Shown in pieces: positions 10,482 through 20,821 of a stretch of 64,000 nt of DNA. The notes under the pieces are model-generated. The model worked only from the letters and a program-made list of their open reading frames with translations, did not search any database and had not been told where the DNA came from. The position numbers and the translations under genes were made by a program. Source of the DNA: Alicyclobacillus mali NBRC 102425 (lineage in GTDB: Bacteria; Bacillota; Bacilli; Alicyclobacillales; Alicyclobacillaceae); contig NZ_BCSG01000023.1 of NCBI RefSeq assembly GCF_001570745.1, positions 19,434-83,433 of the forward strand, in the 5' to 3' direction. Each line of letters starts with the position of its first letter. Positions within the stretch are counted from its first letter, which is position 1.

Positions 10482-11246
10482 TTGCGCCTGGAAGATCGCG
10501 TCGCTGTCATCACAGGTGCGGCCTCGGGGATGGGCCGCGCGATGGCCGTCCTGTTTGCGAAGGAAGGGGCGCGCGTGCTCGCGGCCGACATCGCCGCGGA
10601 AGGTCTGGCATCCGTCGCCGACGAAATCCGCAGCGCGGGCGGCCACGTCGAGACCTGCGTCGCCAGCGTGGCCTCGGCGGACGATGTGGACGGGATGATT
10701 CAGCGCGCCGTTGACGCCTTCGGCGGGATCGACATCCTCGTCAACAACGCGGGGATCATGGACGGCATGAAACCGGCTCATGAGGTGACGGACGAGCTGT
10801 GGGAACGCGTCTTTGCGGTCAATGTCACAGGGCCGATGCGCGCCATTCGCAAATCTCTGCCCCTCATGATGGACAAGGGGCGCGGTGCCATCGTGAACAT
10901 CGCATCGGTTGGCGGCCTGTTTGGCTCCCGCGCCGGGGCGGCGTACACGGCCTCGAAGCACGCCGTGGTGGGCCTGACCAAGAACGTCGCCTACCAGTAT
11001 GCGCGCTTTGGGATTCGCTGCAACGCCATCGCGCCCGGCGGCGTGGAGACGAACATCATGGGTTCGAGCCCGAATGTCGATCCGGCTTCCCTCGGGGTTC
11101 AGGCGACCATGGCTGGGATGAGCCTCAATCCGCGCACCGGCAAGCCTGAAGAAATCGCCCACGTTGCGCTGTTCCTCGCGTCCGACGAAGCGAGCTTCGT
11201 GAACGGGGCCGTCGTGATCGCCGACGCGGGCTGGACGGCGTACTGA
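10482..11246 (+). CDS. Short-chain dehydrogenase/reductase (SDR)
   Basis: A 254-residue NAD(P)-dependent oxidoreductase of the classical SDR type. Cofactor motif TGAASGMG is at 11-18, NNAG at 88-91, catalytic Ser142 in NIASVGG, and Tyr155/Lys159 in YTASK. The C-terminus (FLASDEASFVNGAVVIADAGW) is the standard SDR ending. D36 after the second strand (AADIA) suggests preference for NAD over NADP. Start is TTG at 10482, since AAAGGAGG lies 8 nt upstream. Substrate not deducible; glucose-dehydrogenase-like or 3-oxoacyl-reductase-like roles are both possible. Confidence 0.93.
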   Translation: MRLEDRVAVITGAASGMGRAMAVLFAKEGARVLAADIAAEGLASVADEIRSAGGHVETCVASVASADDVDGMIQRAVDAFGGIDILVNNAGIMDGMKPAHEVTDELWERVFAVNVTGPMRAIRKSLPLMMDKGRGAIVNIASVGGLFGSRAGAAYTASKHAVVGLTKNVAYQYARFGIRCNAIAPGGVETNIMGSSPNVDPASLGVQATMAGMSLNPRTGKPEEIAHVALFLASDEASFVNGAVVIADAGWTAY

Positions 11247-11252
11247 CATGGA

Positions 11253-11277
11253 GCGGGGCGCCTCGCCAGCGCCCCGC
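11253..11277. terminator. GC-rich hairpin between convergent genes
   Basis: GCGGGGCGC (11253-11261) pairs with GCGCCCCGC (11269-11277) over a 7-nt loop. There is no U-tract, but the position between convergent 3' ends suits a bidirectional terminator. Confidence 0.5.
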
Positions 11278-11280
11278 GGT

Positions 11281-11592
11281 TCACGCCTCCACCTGGATGT
11301 TATGCGCGAGCGTCTCATGCGGCGAGCGCAGCACCAGTCCGCTCAAGGGAACGTAGTCGAGTACGAGCGGCTGTTCATCGCCCAACAGCTTTTGTGCCTC
11401 CTCATCCACGCGCACGTCATACCCGAGCGACACAGCGAGCGGAGGCGCGCCGTCGGCAATCATGTGAATGTCCACCTGGCAAGCGCAACTCACGTGCGCC
11501 TCGATGTCGGCCTTCAGCCGAAGCCGGCTGCCTTCCGGCACGCCCATGGCCACCAGCCTTGATTTCGCCGCATCCGTCACCTGCACTTCCAT
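11281..11592 (-). CDS. HesB/IscA-like iron-sulfur biogenesis family protein
   Basis: A 103-residue protein with the HesB-type fold signature: MEVQVTDAAKSRLVAMGVPEG, then a GYDVRVDEEAQKLLG segment and a C-terminal LVLDYVPLSGLVL. The canonical IscA triple cysteine (one mid, CxC at the end) is not conserved; there is instead a CAC at about residue 37-39. So it is a HesB-like protein of the YneR type rather than a classical A-type Fe-S carrier. ATG at 11592 is preferred since GGAGG lies 7 nt upstream. Close to the two-component pair but probably separate. Confidence 0.7.
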   Translation of the reverse strand: MEVQVTDAAKSRLVAMGVPEGSRLRLKADIEAHVSCACQVDIHMIADGAPPLAVSLGYDVRVDEEAQKLLGDEQPLVLDYVPLSGLVLRSPHETLAHNIQVEA

Positions 11593-11603
11593 GCCCATCC
11601 CTC

Positions 11604-13187
11604 CTAGGCTCCATCTCCATCCGTTCCCGCGACGGGCAAGGTCACCGTGAATGCAGCGCCTTCGCCGGGCTCGCTTTCACACGCAATTCGGCCGCCGTGC
11701 GCCTCCACAATCGCCTTGCAGATGGCGAGCCCGAGGCCCGCGCCGCCTTTCGCGCGCGATCGCGCCTCGTCCACGCGATAGAATCGCTCAAACACGTGGG
11801 GCTGATGCACCTTGGGAATCCCCGTGCCGTTGTCCGCCACCGCGAGCTTGGCCTCGCACCCGTCCGTCCACACGGAGATGACAATTTCGCCGCCCTCTTC
11901 CGGCGTGTGCTGCACCGCGTTCTGCACCAGGTTGAACAACACCTGCTTCAAGGCGTCCGGATCCGCGAAGACGGCCGGATCGCCCTCGATGCGATACGTC
12001 AGCTCGCGAGACCCGCACAGCCCGCGCCACAGCGCGTCGAGCGACATCACCAGCGTCCCGAGCCGCACGCGTTCGCGCTTGTCGCCCGCCCACGACGCGC
12101 GCACGTCCTCCGCGCGCGCAAGCCTCAGCATCTGCTCGACCAAGCCCGCAAGGCGCCGGGCTTCGCCGTGCATCTGCTGCAGCGCGTCCCGCCACTCCTC
12201 GTCCGTGAAGTCCCCGCCCTTTTGCAGCACCTCGAGGTAGCCGCTCAGTGCCGTGAGCGGCGTGCGCAGCTCGTGCGAGGCGTCCGCGACAAACTGCCGC
12301 ATGCGCTCCTTCGCGTCCCGCTCCGCCCAAAACGCGCTCCCCAGGCGATCCAGCATGCCGTTGAACGACGCGGCGAGCGACCGCACCTCCGCCTGCATGC
12401 CCGGGCGCACCTCAAAACGCTCGTCGAGATTGCCAGCGTCAATGCGCTGCGCATGCTCCACCACGCGGTGAAGCGGGACGAGCGCCCTGCGGATGAGCGC
12501 CCTGTACGCGGCGAGCGCGGCCACCAGCACCGCGAACGCCACCACGCCGTAAAGGAGCATCTGCCGCGCGACCATGGCGTCGATCTCGCTCGTTGGCACA
12601 CTCACCTGTGCCAAGCCGAGCGGCCGATCCGGCGGCCCGATGAGGGCTGTGACGACGAGATCGCGCCCGTGGCTCGTCGAGGCGAGCTGATACGCGGACG
12701 CCGGCACGCCGAAGTTGAGCATGGCCTCGTACGTCTCGCGCGACAGGACCGGCAGGCCGTGCGGCGCATAGATGGGGTGCACCTGCCCTGACGGATCTAT
12801 GTACGCGAGGCTGCCACGCGCCGCGAGGAACGGCAGGGGCCCGAGGCGAAACGGCGGCCCGGATGCCTCGGCGCCACCGGATCCGTTGGCCAGCCAAATC
12901 CACGCCTGCGCCGGGACGTCCATGAGCTCCTGATGGAGCGATCTCGCCGTCTCCGCAAGGAGGAACTGGCGAAGAAAGAGCGCTTGCAGGGCGCCGACGA
13001 GCGCAATGGCGGCGATCATCACGGCATAGGTGACCAGCGAGAGGTGAAGCGCGAGCGTCGCCGAGCGGAGCCGCACGCACGCCCGGGAAACGGCCACCAG
13101 CAGGTGACGGGCGAAAGCGCGCACACCCCCGGCGGCCCGCCTCGCCGTGACGGCGGCAACATGCGCGAACCGGGCAACCGCGCTCAT
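11604..13187 (-). CDS. Sensor histidine kinase (HAMP, HisKA, HATPase)
   Basis: A 527-residue membrane sensor kinase. One transmembrane segment lies at about 50-73 and another at about 209-230, bracketing an extracytoplasmic sensing domain (about 75-208). Then come HAMP (230-285), the H-box with phospho-acceptor H305 in DASHELRTPL, N-box NLVQNAVQHT, G1 VADNGTGIP, and G2 GGAGLGLAICKAI. Its ATG overlaps the TGA of the response regulator (ATGA), so the pair is coupled. The stimulus is unknown; envelope or pH stress would be a guess. The N-terminal 45 residues are unusually basic. Confidence 0.95.
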   Translation of the reverse strand: MSAVARFAHVAAVTARRAAGGVRAFARHLLVAVSRACVRLRSATLALHLSLVTYAVMIAAIALVGALQALFLRQFLLAETARSLHQELMDVPAQAWIWLANGSGGAEASGPPFRLGPLPFLAARGSLAYIDPSGQVHPIYAPHGLPVLSRETYEAMLNFGVPASAYQLASTSHGRDLVVTALIGPPDRPLGLAQVSVPTSEIDAMVARQMLLYGVVAFAVLVAALAAYRALIRRALVPLHRVVEHAQRIDAGNLDERFEVRPGMQAEVRSLAASFNGMLDRLGSAFWAERDAKERMRQFVADASHELRTPLTALSGYLEVLQKGGDFTDEEWRDALQQMHGEARRLAGLVEQMLRLARAEDVRASWAGDKRERVRLGTLVMSLDALWRGLCGSRELTYRIEGDPAVFADPDALKQVLFNLVQNAVQHTPEEGGEIVISVWTDGCEAKLAVADNGTGIPKVHQPHVFERFYRVDEARSRAKGGAGLGLAICKAIVEAHGGRIACESEPGEGAAFTVTLPVAGTDGDGA

Positions 13188-13921
13188 GGCAGATCCACCC
13201 GGTAGCCCTGGCCGCGGAGGGTGCGAATGAGCGTCCGATCCCGGTCGCCCAGCTTCTCGCGCAGCGCACTGATGTAGACCTCGACGATGTTGTCCTGGCC
13301 GTTGAAATCGTAGCCCCAGACGTGATCGAGGATCTGCGCCTTGCTCAGCACGAGCCCGTGATTCTGCAGAAGATAGCGCAGAAGCTCGTATTCGGTCGAC
13401 GACAGTTTCAGGGTTTCGCCGCGGAACGAAATCTCCTTGCGGGCATCGTCGATGACAAACGGACCGACCTCCTGCTGCTTGAGCAGGCTCGGAAACTGGT
13501 TGCGAACGCGAGCGTGAATGCGCGCGAGAAGTTCTTCAAAACTGAATGGCTTGACGACGTAGTCATCGGCGCCGCCGACAAGCCCTTTGACGCGATCGTC
13601 GATGGCATCGCGCGCGGTGAGCAGGATGACGGCGACGTTGCCCATGCCCTTCAGCATCCGGCACACCTCGAAGCCGTCCGGGCCGGGCATCATCACGTCC
13701 AGAATGCAGACGTGCGGCATGGACTCCCGCGCCTTGGCGATGGCCTCCACGCCGTCCTCGGCCGTGTCGACCGCGTAGCCTTCCCGCCGCAGGCCAAACT
13801 CGAGAAATTTGACAATGCTCGGCTCGTCATCGACGACCAACACGCGAACCTTAGACGGATCGTACAGAACTGCTCGATTGTCCCCTGGCATGGCGCCAAA
13901 CCCACCATTTCGACCCGACAA
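13184..13921 (-). CDS. OmpR/PhoB-type response regulator
   Basis: Receiver domain with acidic pocket VVDDE (about 29-33) and phospho-acceptor D75 in CILDVMMPG, the switch lysine in VVKPFSFEELLARI, and a C-terminal winged helix (LSSTEYELLRYLLQNHGLVLSKAQILDHVWG ends in RTLRGQGYRVD, read as two parts). Length 245 from the TTG at 13921, which has GGAG 8 nt upstream; ATG at 13891 is an alternative. The 5' end overlaps the 3' end of the GtrA gene by 41-71 bases. It controls unknown targets with the downstream kinase. Confidence 0.93.
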   Translation of the reverse strand: MSGRNGGFGAMPGDNRAVLYDPSKVRVLVVDDEPSIVKFLEFGLRREGYAVDTAEDGVEAIAKARESMPHVCILDVMMPGPDGFEVCRMLKGMGNVAVILLTARDAIDDRVKGLVGGADDYVVKPFSFEELLARIHARVRNQFPSLLKQQEVGPFVIDDARKEISFRGETLKLSSTEYELLRYLLQNHGLVLSKAQILDHVWGYDFNGQDNIVEVYISALREKLGDRDRTLIRTLRGQGYRVDLP

Positions 13922-14282
13922 AATTGAGGCTCCACGTACCCATGGTCACAACCGCCTTTGCCGCGACGAGGGACCATCCCTCGCGCGACAAGAGCCCGAT
14001 GCTGACGGCGGAGGCCACGAGCGACACGCCGTTCACGAGAGCGAAGCGGGCGACTTCCCCCCAGCGAAACGCGCCGGCCCGAAACGTCACGCCGCGATTC
14101 CAGGCGAAACTGTTCACCATTCCACAGGCATAGGATACCACCTGAGCCACGGCCGAGGCGACGTGACACAGCGCCGCAAGCGCAAAAAATACGCCAGTAT
14201 CGACGGCCGTATTGAGCACGCCCACCGCGGCGAACACCAGGACTTGCCGGCTCAGGCGCGGGCTCTCATGCATTCGCCCCAT
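13851..14282 (-). CDS. GtrA-family membrane protein
   Basis: A 143-residue protein with four hydrophobic segments, matching the GtrA/DPMS-associated family, thought to help move undecaprenyl-linked sugars across the membrane. Typical residues are VLVFAAVGVLNTAVDTGVF at the N-terminus, SYACGMVNSFAWNRGVTFR in the middle and LNFVGSKWWVWR at the end. Start at ATG 14282, with GAGGAG 9 nt upstream. Its 3' end runs into the response-regulator gene, so the three genes likely form one operon. The sugar is unknown; no glycosyltransferase is adjacent. Confidence 0.85.
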   Translation of the reverse strand: MGRMHESPRLSRQVLVFAAVGVLNTAVDTGVFFALAALCHVASAVAQVVSYACGMVNSFAWNRGVTFRAGAFRWGEVARFALVNGVSLVASAVSIGLLSREGWSLVAAKAVVTMGTWSLNFVGSKWWVWRHARGQSSSSVRSV

Positions 14283-14465
14283 CAGGTCACGCTCCTCACC
14301 GACGACAGCGTACACCCTGTCGCTGAACGCCGCCTGAGCCAAGTCTTAAGCGACGCTGAACGAAGGCTGGCGATTTCGCCCCCAGGTAATTCCGAACGAA
14401 CGCTGACACATGCCTGCGCGCGCCAAGCAGCGCCACGAGGTGAAGATGCACGTCCAAGTCGGGCG

Positions 14466-14474
14466 TGCTACAAT
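14466..14474 (+). promoter_or_regulatory. Extended -10 element for the DUF420 gene
   Basis: TGCTACAAT, 26 nt upstream of the GTG start. The -35 is poor. Confidence 0.55.
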
Positions 14475-14500
14475 ACGCGCAGAATTGCGAGGTGAGGCGC

Positions 14501-14962
14501 GTGCTGGCCATCGTGTTTTCGTACATCAACGAGGCCTGTATCTTGATCAGCGTGGTCTGTTTCGTCGTGGGCTGGTACCACATCCGGCATCACCGCGTGC
14601 GGGTGCATCGGCGCTGGATGCTCCGAGGCGTCGTGTTTGCGGCGCTCTTCTTCATCATTTACGTGCTGAAGACGGTGCTCCTAGGCGACAACGAATTCGG
14701 CGGGCCGAAGTCCATGAGCCCGTTCTACTACGGGTTTCTTCAGGTCCACTCCGTGCTCGCAACGGTGGCGGCCATCCTCGGGGTCATCACGCTCGTGTAC
14801 GCGTCGCGCGCGCGCTTTTCGCGTCACCGAAAGATTGCCCCTTGGACGCTTGTCACCTGGTTTGTGACGGCAGCCACTGGGCTGGTGGTGTTCATCCTCC
14901 TCTACATCGTCTACACGCCGGGTCAAGCGGCGGGCTTGCTATATTCGTATCTCGGGCGCTGA
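14501..14962 (+). CDS. DUF420-family membrane protein (YozB-like)
   Basis: A 153-residue integral membrane protein with about four spans: residues 2-21, 42-60, 80-102 and 120-145. The family hallmarks are the HIRHHRVRVHRRWM loop and the RKIAPWTLVTWFVTAATG segment. DUF420 proteins sit near cytochrome oxidase or heme assembly genes in Firmicutes but the function is not established. GTG at 14501 is chosen because GAGGTGAGG lies 3-6 nt upstream. The gene has its own promoter and a strong terminator. Confidence 0.85.
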   Translation: MLAIVFSYINEACILISVVCFVVGWYHIRHHRVRVHRRWMLRGVVFAALFFIIYVLKTVLLGDNEFGGPKSMSPFYYGFLQVHSVLATVAAILGVITLVYASRARFSRHRKIAPWTLVTWFVTAATGLVVFILLYIVYTPGQAAGLLYSYLGR

Positions 14963-14992
14963 GACGCGCGTCCTCGGCCCGACGCCCACATC

Positions 14993-15032
14993 CATCCTCC
15001 TGGAGGTTTGCCGCAGGAGGATGTTTTGTTTT
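14993..15032 (+). terminator. Rho-independent terminator after the DUF420 gene
   Basis: CATCCTCCTG (14993-15002) and CAGGAGGATG (15014-15023) form a 10-bp stem followed by TTTTGTTTT. Confidence 0.9.
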
Positions 15033-15061
15033 CCACACGCACAAGCGGTATTCCCCATGTC

Positions 15062-15090
15062 TTGGAACGCGCCTCATTCTGCGTTATCGT
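15062..15090 (+). promoter_or_regulatory. Promoter of the SDR / Fe-ADH / AKR operon
   Basis: TTGGAA (15062-15067), 17-nt spacer, TATCGT (15085-15090), 36 nt upstream of the first ATG. Confidence 0.6.
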
Positions 15091-15126
15091 GAAAGAGAAA
15101 CCGAGCTCGCAAAGAAGGTGAACCTT

Positions 15127-15894
15127 ATGGACACGCGTGTGGCCATTGTGACAGGGGGCGGCCAGGGCATCGGTCGCGCCATCGCGAAAGCCTTCTGGGA
15201 GGACGGCTGGCAAGTCGTCATCGCGGAGGTGGACGAGGAGGCGGGCCGCGAGGCGGAAGCAGAACTGGCCGGCGGCGAAGGCAGACTACAGGCTCTGTTC
15301 GTGCAGACCGACGTGGCGGATGAATCTTCGGTGCAGTCGCTCATCCGCCAGGTGGACGAAGCGTTTTCGAGGCTCCATCTCGTCGTCAACAACGCCGGGC
15401 TTGGCTTCCCCGGCGTACCCGTGGAAGAGCTGCCCACCGCTGCGTGGGACCGCATTCTCGGGGTGAACCTGCGCGGGCCGTTTCTCATGGCCAAGCACGC
15501 CGCGCCGCTCCTTCGCAAGACGCGCGGATGCATCGTCAACATCGCCTCCACGCGGGCGCTCATGTCGGAGCCCAACACGGAGCCTTACTCTGCCTCCAAA
15601 GGCGGCGTGCTCGCGCTCACACATGCCTTGGCCGTGAGCCTGGGCCCGGACGTGCGCGTGAACGCCATCTCTCCAGGGTGGATCGAGGTATCCGAGTGGA
15701 AAAAGTCATCGCAGCGAGCGGAACCGGATTTGCGCCCCATCGATCACGCCCAGCACCCGGCTGGGCGCGTCGGCCGGCCCGAGGACATCGCGGAAGTGTG
15801 CAGGTTCCTCACATCGGATGGCGCCTCGTTCATCACCGGGCAAAACTTCGTAGTGGACGGCGGCATGACCATTAAAATGATCTACGCGGAATGA
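15127..15894 (+). CDS. Short-chain dehydrogenase/reductase (SDR)
   Basis: A 255-residue classical SDR: TGGGQGIG cofactor loop (9-16), NNAG (88-91), Ser141, Tyr154 and Lys158 in YSASK. Glu34 in AEVDEE, after the second strand, points to NAD. The ending FITGQNFVVDGGMTIKMIYAE is close to glucose/ribitol dehydrogenase-type SDRs. AAGGTG sits six nt upstream of the ATG. First gene of a three-gene oxidoreductase operon (16 nt to the next gene), so it may act on an aldehyde, alcohol or sugar shared with its neighbours. Confidence 0.93.
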   Translation: MDTRVAIVTGGGQGIGRAIAKAFWEDGWQVVIAEVDEEAGREAEAELAGGEGRLQALFVQTDVADESSVQSLIRQVDEAFSRLHLVVNNAGLGFPGVPVEELPTAAWDRILGVNLRGPFLMAKHAAPLLRKTRGCIVNIASTRALMSEPNTEPYSASKGGVLALTHALAVSLGPDVRVNAISPGWIEVSEWKKSSQRAEPDLRPIDHAQHPAGRVGRPEDIAEVCRFLTSDGASFITGQNFVVDGGMTIKMIYAE

Positions 15895-15910
15895 CGAAGG
15901 GACGAGCCTG

Positions 15911-18000
<2,090 letters not shown>

Positions 18001-18027
18001 CGCTTCGCACGGCGGCTCAGACCGGCG

Positions 18028-18933
18028 TCAGGTGGGCGCATTCACCTGCACGGCGCCGCTGTCCGTCACCTCGATGTTCGCGGCCAAGGTTGGCGTCGCG
18101 AGCGTCTTGACGAGCGTGGAGGCGCCCGTGGAGGCGTCGTACCTGTACACGGACGTCACGAGGCCCTGGCTGTTGATGGCGCCGTAGTACAGCGTGTTTC
18201 CGACGACCGCGACGAGCGCCGCGTCGCGCTTGATGAGGCGGATGGTGCCCTGATCGTCGAGCGACAGTACGTTGAAGCTTCCGTCCGCGTAATCCTCGAA
18301 GTACAGCTTGCTGCCCGTCTGCGTGATGGCAATGTTTTTGATATAACGGCCGCCCGTCGGCACGAGCGAGACGTTGCTCATGGTACCGATGTGGTACAGC
18401 GAGCTCGATTCGCCACTGTTGATGAGAATGTAGATGTCGTTCGTGTACGTGCTGAACGTGATCTTCGTGAACGAGGCGTTCGACGGCAGCCCCTCGAAGC
18501 GCGTGACGATGGTCTGCACGCCGCTCGGCACGTCCACCGTCTTCAGTTCAAGGTCGCCCGGCTGAACTTCTTCGCCCACGAACAGGCGCTCGTCCTCAAT
18601 CCATTCGACGTACTGAACCGTATAAGGATTGTTCGCCGCGCACAGTTCCTGTTTGCTGGCGAGATCCATGACGTGCAACACGTTCTTCGAATCCAGATAT
18701 GCGGCGTACTGGCCGTCCGCCGACACGGTGACAAAGCGGTACTGCTGTTTGAGCGCCGCAATTTCCTTCTGTTCCGCCTGCTCCTGTGCCGGCGATACGG
18801 TGATGTTGTCCACCGCATTGGCGCTCGATCCTAGCAGGCGGTTGTAATGGTAAAAGAGAGGCAACTGCAGCGCCGTGATGACCGCTGCGATGCCCACCAG
18901 CTTCGGCCACACGCGGTTAGCCACGCTTTCCAC
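18028..18933 (-). CDS. Membrane-anchored beta-propeller-like protein, function unknown
   Basis: A 301-residue protein with one N-terminal transmembrane anchor (about residues 8-27) and a large extracytoplasmic domain made of repeated short beta segments, e.g. FVTVSADGQYAAYLD, YVEWIEDERLFVGE, SKLYFEDYADGSFN and GNTLYYGAINSQG, reminiscent of WD40 or TolB-type propeller blades. No enzyme motif is visible. The start (GTG at 18933 or 18924) overlaps the upstream phosphodiester glycosidase gene by 17 bases. The tight coupling suggests that the two work together at the cell surface. I do not recognise the family. Confidence 0.65.
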   Translation of the reverse strand: MESVANRVWPKLVGIAAVITALQLPLFYHYNRLLGSSANAVDNITVSPAQEQAEQKEIAALKQQYRFVTVSADGQYAAYLDSKNVLHVMDLASKQELCAANNPYTVQYVEWIEDERLFVGEEVQPGDLELKTVDVPSGVQTIVTRFEGLPSNASFTKITFSTYTNDIYILINSGESSSLYHIGTMSNVSLVPTGGRYIKNIAITQTGSKLYFEDYADGSFNVLSLDDQGTIRLIKRDAALVAVVGNTLYYGAINSQGLVTSVYRYDASTGASTLVKTLATPTLAANIEVTDSGAVQVNAPT

Positions 18934-19972
18934 CGCCTTCCGGCATCACCACGATGGAGGTGGCCACCGCGCGGGCGCCAAGGATGTCGACGGGCCGATT
19001 CCACATGCGCCCTTTGTACACGAACGTGGCGGACGATCCTCCGTCCAAGTTGGCGGCGATATCCGCGTGGAACTGCAGCATGATCCGCGCGACGTCGGCA
19101 AAGCTCGCGCCGACGTCATTGGGCCCCGTGGCGTATCGCCCATCCGTCACGAGCAGGATGACGGTCCCGTCTTTCGTCTGGCCAATGGCTGTGCGCGGGT
19201 TCACCGCGTAGTTTTCGGCAGAGACGGTTGGCTTGCCGTTTTCCACGAGCACCGGGCCAAACCCGACGCACTGCCACACGTCGAGCGAGCGCAGCTGATT
19301 GAGCGAATACGTGCCCGCAATCATTTGGCCCTCCTTGGTAAAGGCGATCACCGGCTGCGGCTGACTGGGCGATCCCGTCATGGAGACGAGCTTCCCGTCC
19401 GTGATGGTGATGCCCTGCGGATAGGCGCCCGTGCCCTGCCAGTTGGTGTCGACAAAGCCGCCCGCGTTGATGCCCGCAATGGCGCGAGAGTCCTGCACCA
19501 TCTGCATGACCGTCTCGCCGCGCACGTGCAAGTACTTGGTCGCCACCACGCGGATGCGCTTCGGGTCCTTCACCAGAAGGACAAACGCGGTGAAGGTCGG
19601 CTCGTGCAGCGTGATCATCTGCACGGTCGGATCGTTGATGTGGCTGAAGTCGCGACGCTGGATGTCCTGGATGGGGATGGTCGGCCCGCTCAGGTTGTCC
19701 GGTAGCGCATACTTCTTGATGGTCGCCTCCGGCACCAGGTAGAGGGACATCGGCCGCAAGAGATACGCGTGCCGAGTCTGATCCACACTTTCAATGATGT
19801 ACTTCTTTAAATTTGTAAATGGACCCTCAAAAACCCAAAGAACTGTGGACACGTAGCCAAACACCAGCGTGAACGCCACGTACAGGAGCGCGCGCAAACC
19901 CCGGCGCGGCTTCCGCGTTTCCGGGCCCTTCGGCTTCTCCCGACGTGTGCGCGTTGGTCGACGCTCGTCCAT
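18917..19972 (-). CDS. Membrane-anchored phosphodiester glycosidase (NAGPA domain) protein
   Basis: A 351-residue protein: basic cytoplasmic N-terminus (1-24), one transmembrane span (about 26-48) and an extracellular phosphodiester glycosidase (NAGPA) domain. Recognisable NAGPA pieces are AIAGINAGGFVDTNWQGTG, TAIGQTKDGTVILLVTDGR, and the C-terminal IAANLDGGSSATFVYKGR with the DGGGSS-like loop. Such domains in Firmicutes act on cell-wall or exopolysaccharide sugar-phosphate links, so wall or capsule remodelling is a reasonable guess. First gene of a coupled pair; no clear ribosome site is visible. Confidence 0.85.
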   Translation of the reverse strand: MDERRPTRTRREKPKGPETRKPRRGLRALLYVAFTLVFGYVSTVLWVFEGPFTNLKKYIIESVDQTRHAYLLRPMSLYLVPEATIKKYALPDNLSGPTIPIQDIQRRDFSHINDPTVQMITLHEPTFTAFVLLVKDPKRIRVVATKYLHVRGETVMQMVQDSRAIAGINAGGFVDTNWQGTGAYPQGITITDGKLVSMTGSPSQPQPVIAFTKEGQMIAGTYSLNQLRSLDVWQCVGFGPVLVENGKPTVSAENYAVNPRTAIGQTKDGTVILLVTDGRYATGPNDVGASFADVARIMLQFHADIAANLDGGSSATFVYKGRMWNRPVDILGARAVATSIVVMPEGGGKRG

Positions 19973-20178
19973 TCTGCGTATTCACCCATTTCGGCCCGTA
20001 GGCGCCTTTGATTGGGCAACGGCCTGGGCCGCGCCCACCGCGCAATCAACAACATTCTAATCCGAAAGCGCATCCGCACCAACTGGTAGACGGCAAAGAA
20101 TTGACGTGCGTTCGCGCAGGCGTGACAGTCCGCTTCAAACTTCGTACACTCGCATCGTATGCAAAGGAGGGACTCAGC

Positions 20179-20814
20179 TTGTCCGAACCGCAACATCGCG
20201 ACGCGTATCTTGAAGCTGTTCTGCCGCCCGATCCAGCCCGCGACGCCATCAGGCGCGACCTTCTGGAGCGCGGGTGGCCCGACATGTGTGTGCCCCTGGC
20301 ACTCGGCCGGTTGCTCACGCAGCTGGCCATGGGCTCGGTCTCCGCAATCGAAATCGGCACGTACGCTGGCTACAGCGCCATCTGCATCGCCCGCGGCCTA
20401 TCCCCCGGCGGCCGTCTTCTCACGCTCGAGTCTCGCCGCGAGCACGCGGCACTCGCCGCGCAACACATCGAAGCCGCGGGACTTGGCGATCGCGTCGAGA
20501 TCGCCCTGGGCGACGCCGCGGAGACGTTGGCTCATCTCCGCGCGAACGAGCCGCGCTTCGATTTCGCATTCGTCGACGCTCACAAGCCCAGTTACCCGCG
20601 CTATCTGGACCTTCTCCTGGATCTCATGCGCCCCGGCGGCCTCATGGTCTTCGACAATGCCTTCGGGCGAGATCGCGCGCTGGATCCGTCGGCCACAAGT
20701 CCGACGCCCACGGCGCTCAGGGAACTTCACCGCCGATTGTTCGAAGACGAGCGGCTCGTGAGCACGCTCTTGCCCATGTTCGACGGCGTGGCCATCGCGC
20801 GCGTTCGGCCGTGA
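20179..20814 (+). CDS. SAM-dependent O-methyltransferase (family 3)
   Basis: A 211-residue catechol-type O-methyltransferase. SAM motif I AIEIGTYAGYSA, motif II LLTLESRREHAALAAQHI, the metal/substrate segment FAFVDAHKPSYPRYLD and FDNAFGRD near the C-terminus match the CCoAMT/YrrM type (about 210-220 residues). Start TTG at 20179: AAAGGAGG lies eight nt upstream. Metal-dependent methylation of small hydroxylated aromatics or tRNA hydroxyuridine (TrmR activity in B. subtilis YrrM) are both possible. Convergent with the carboxypeptidase gene. Confidence 0.9.
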   Translation: MSEPQHRDAYLEAVLPPDPARDAIRRDLLERGWPDMCVPLALGRLLTQLAMGSVSAIEIGTYAGYSAICIARGLSPGGRLLTLESRREHAALAAQHIEAAGLGDRVEIALGDAAETLAHLRANEPRFDFAFVDAHKPSYPRYLDLLLDLMRPGGLMVFDNAFGRDRALDPSATSPTPTALRELHRRLFEDERLVSTLLPMFDGVAIARVRP

Positions 20815-20821
20815 CGAGCTA

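Noticed and set aside
10257..11246. A start at 10257 for the SDR gene
   Set aside because: It would begin inside the tRNA-Pro gene and pass through its terminator; TTG at 10482 has a strong ribosome site.
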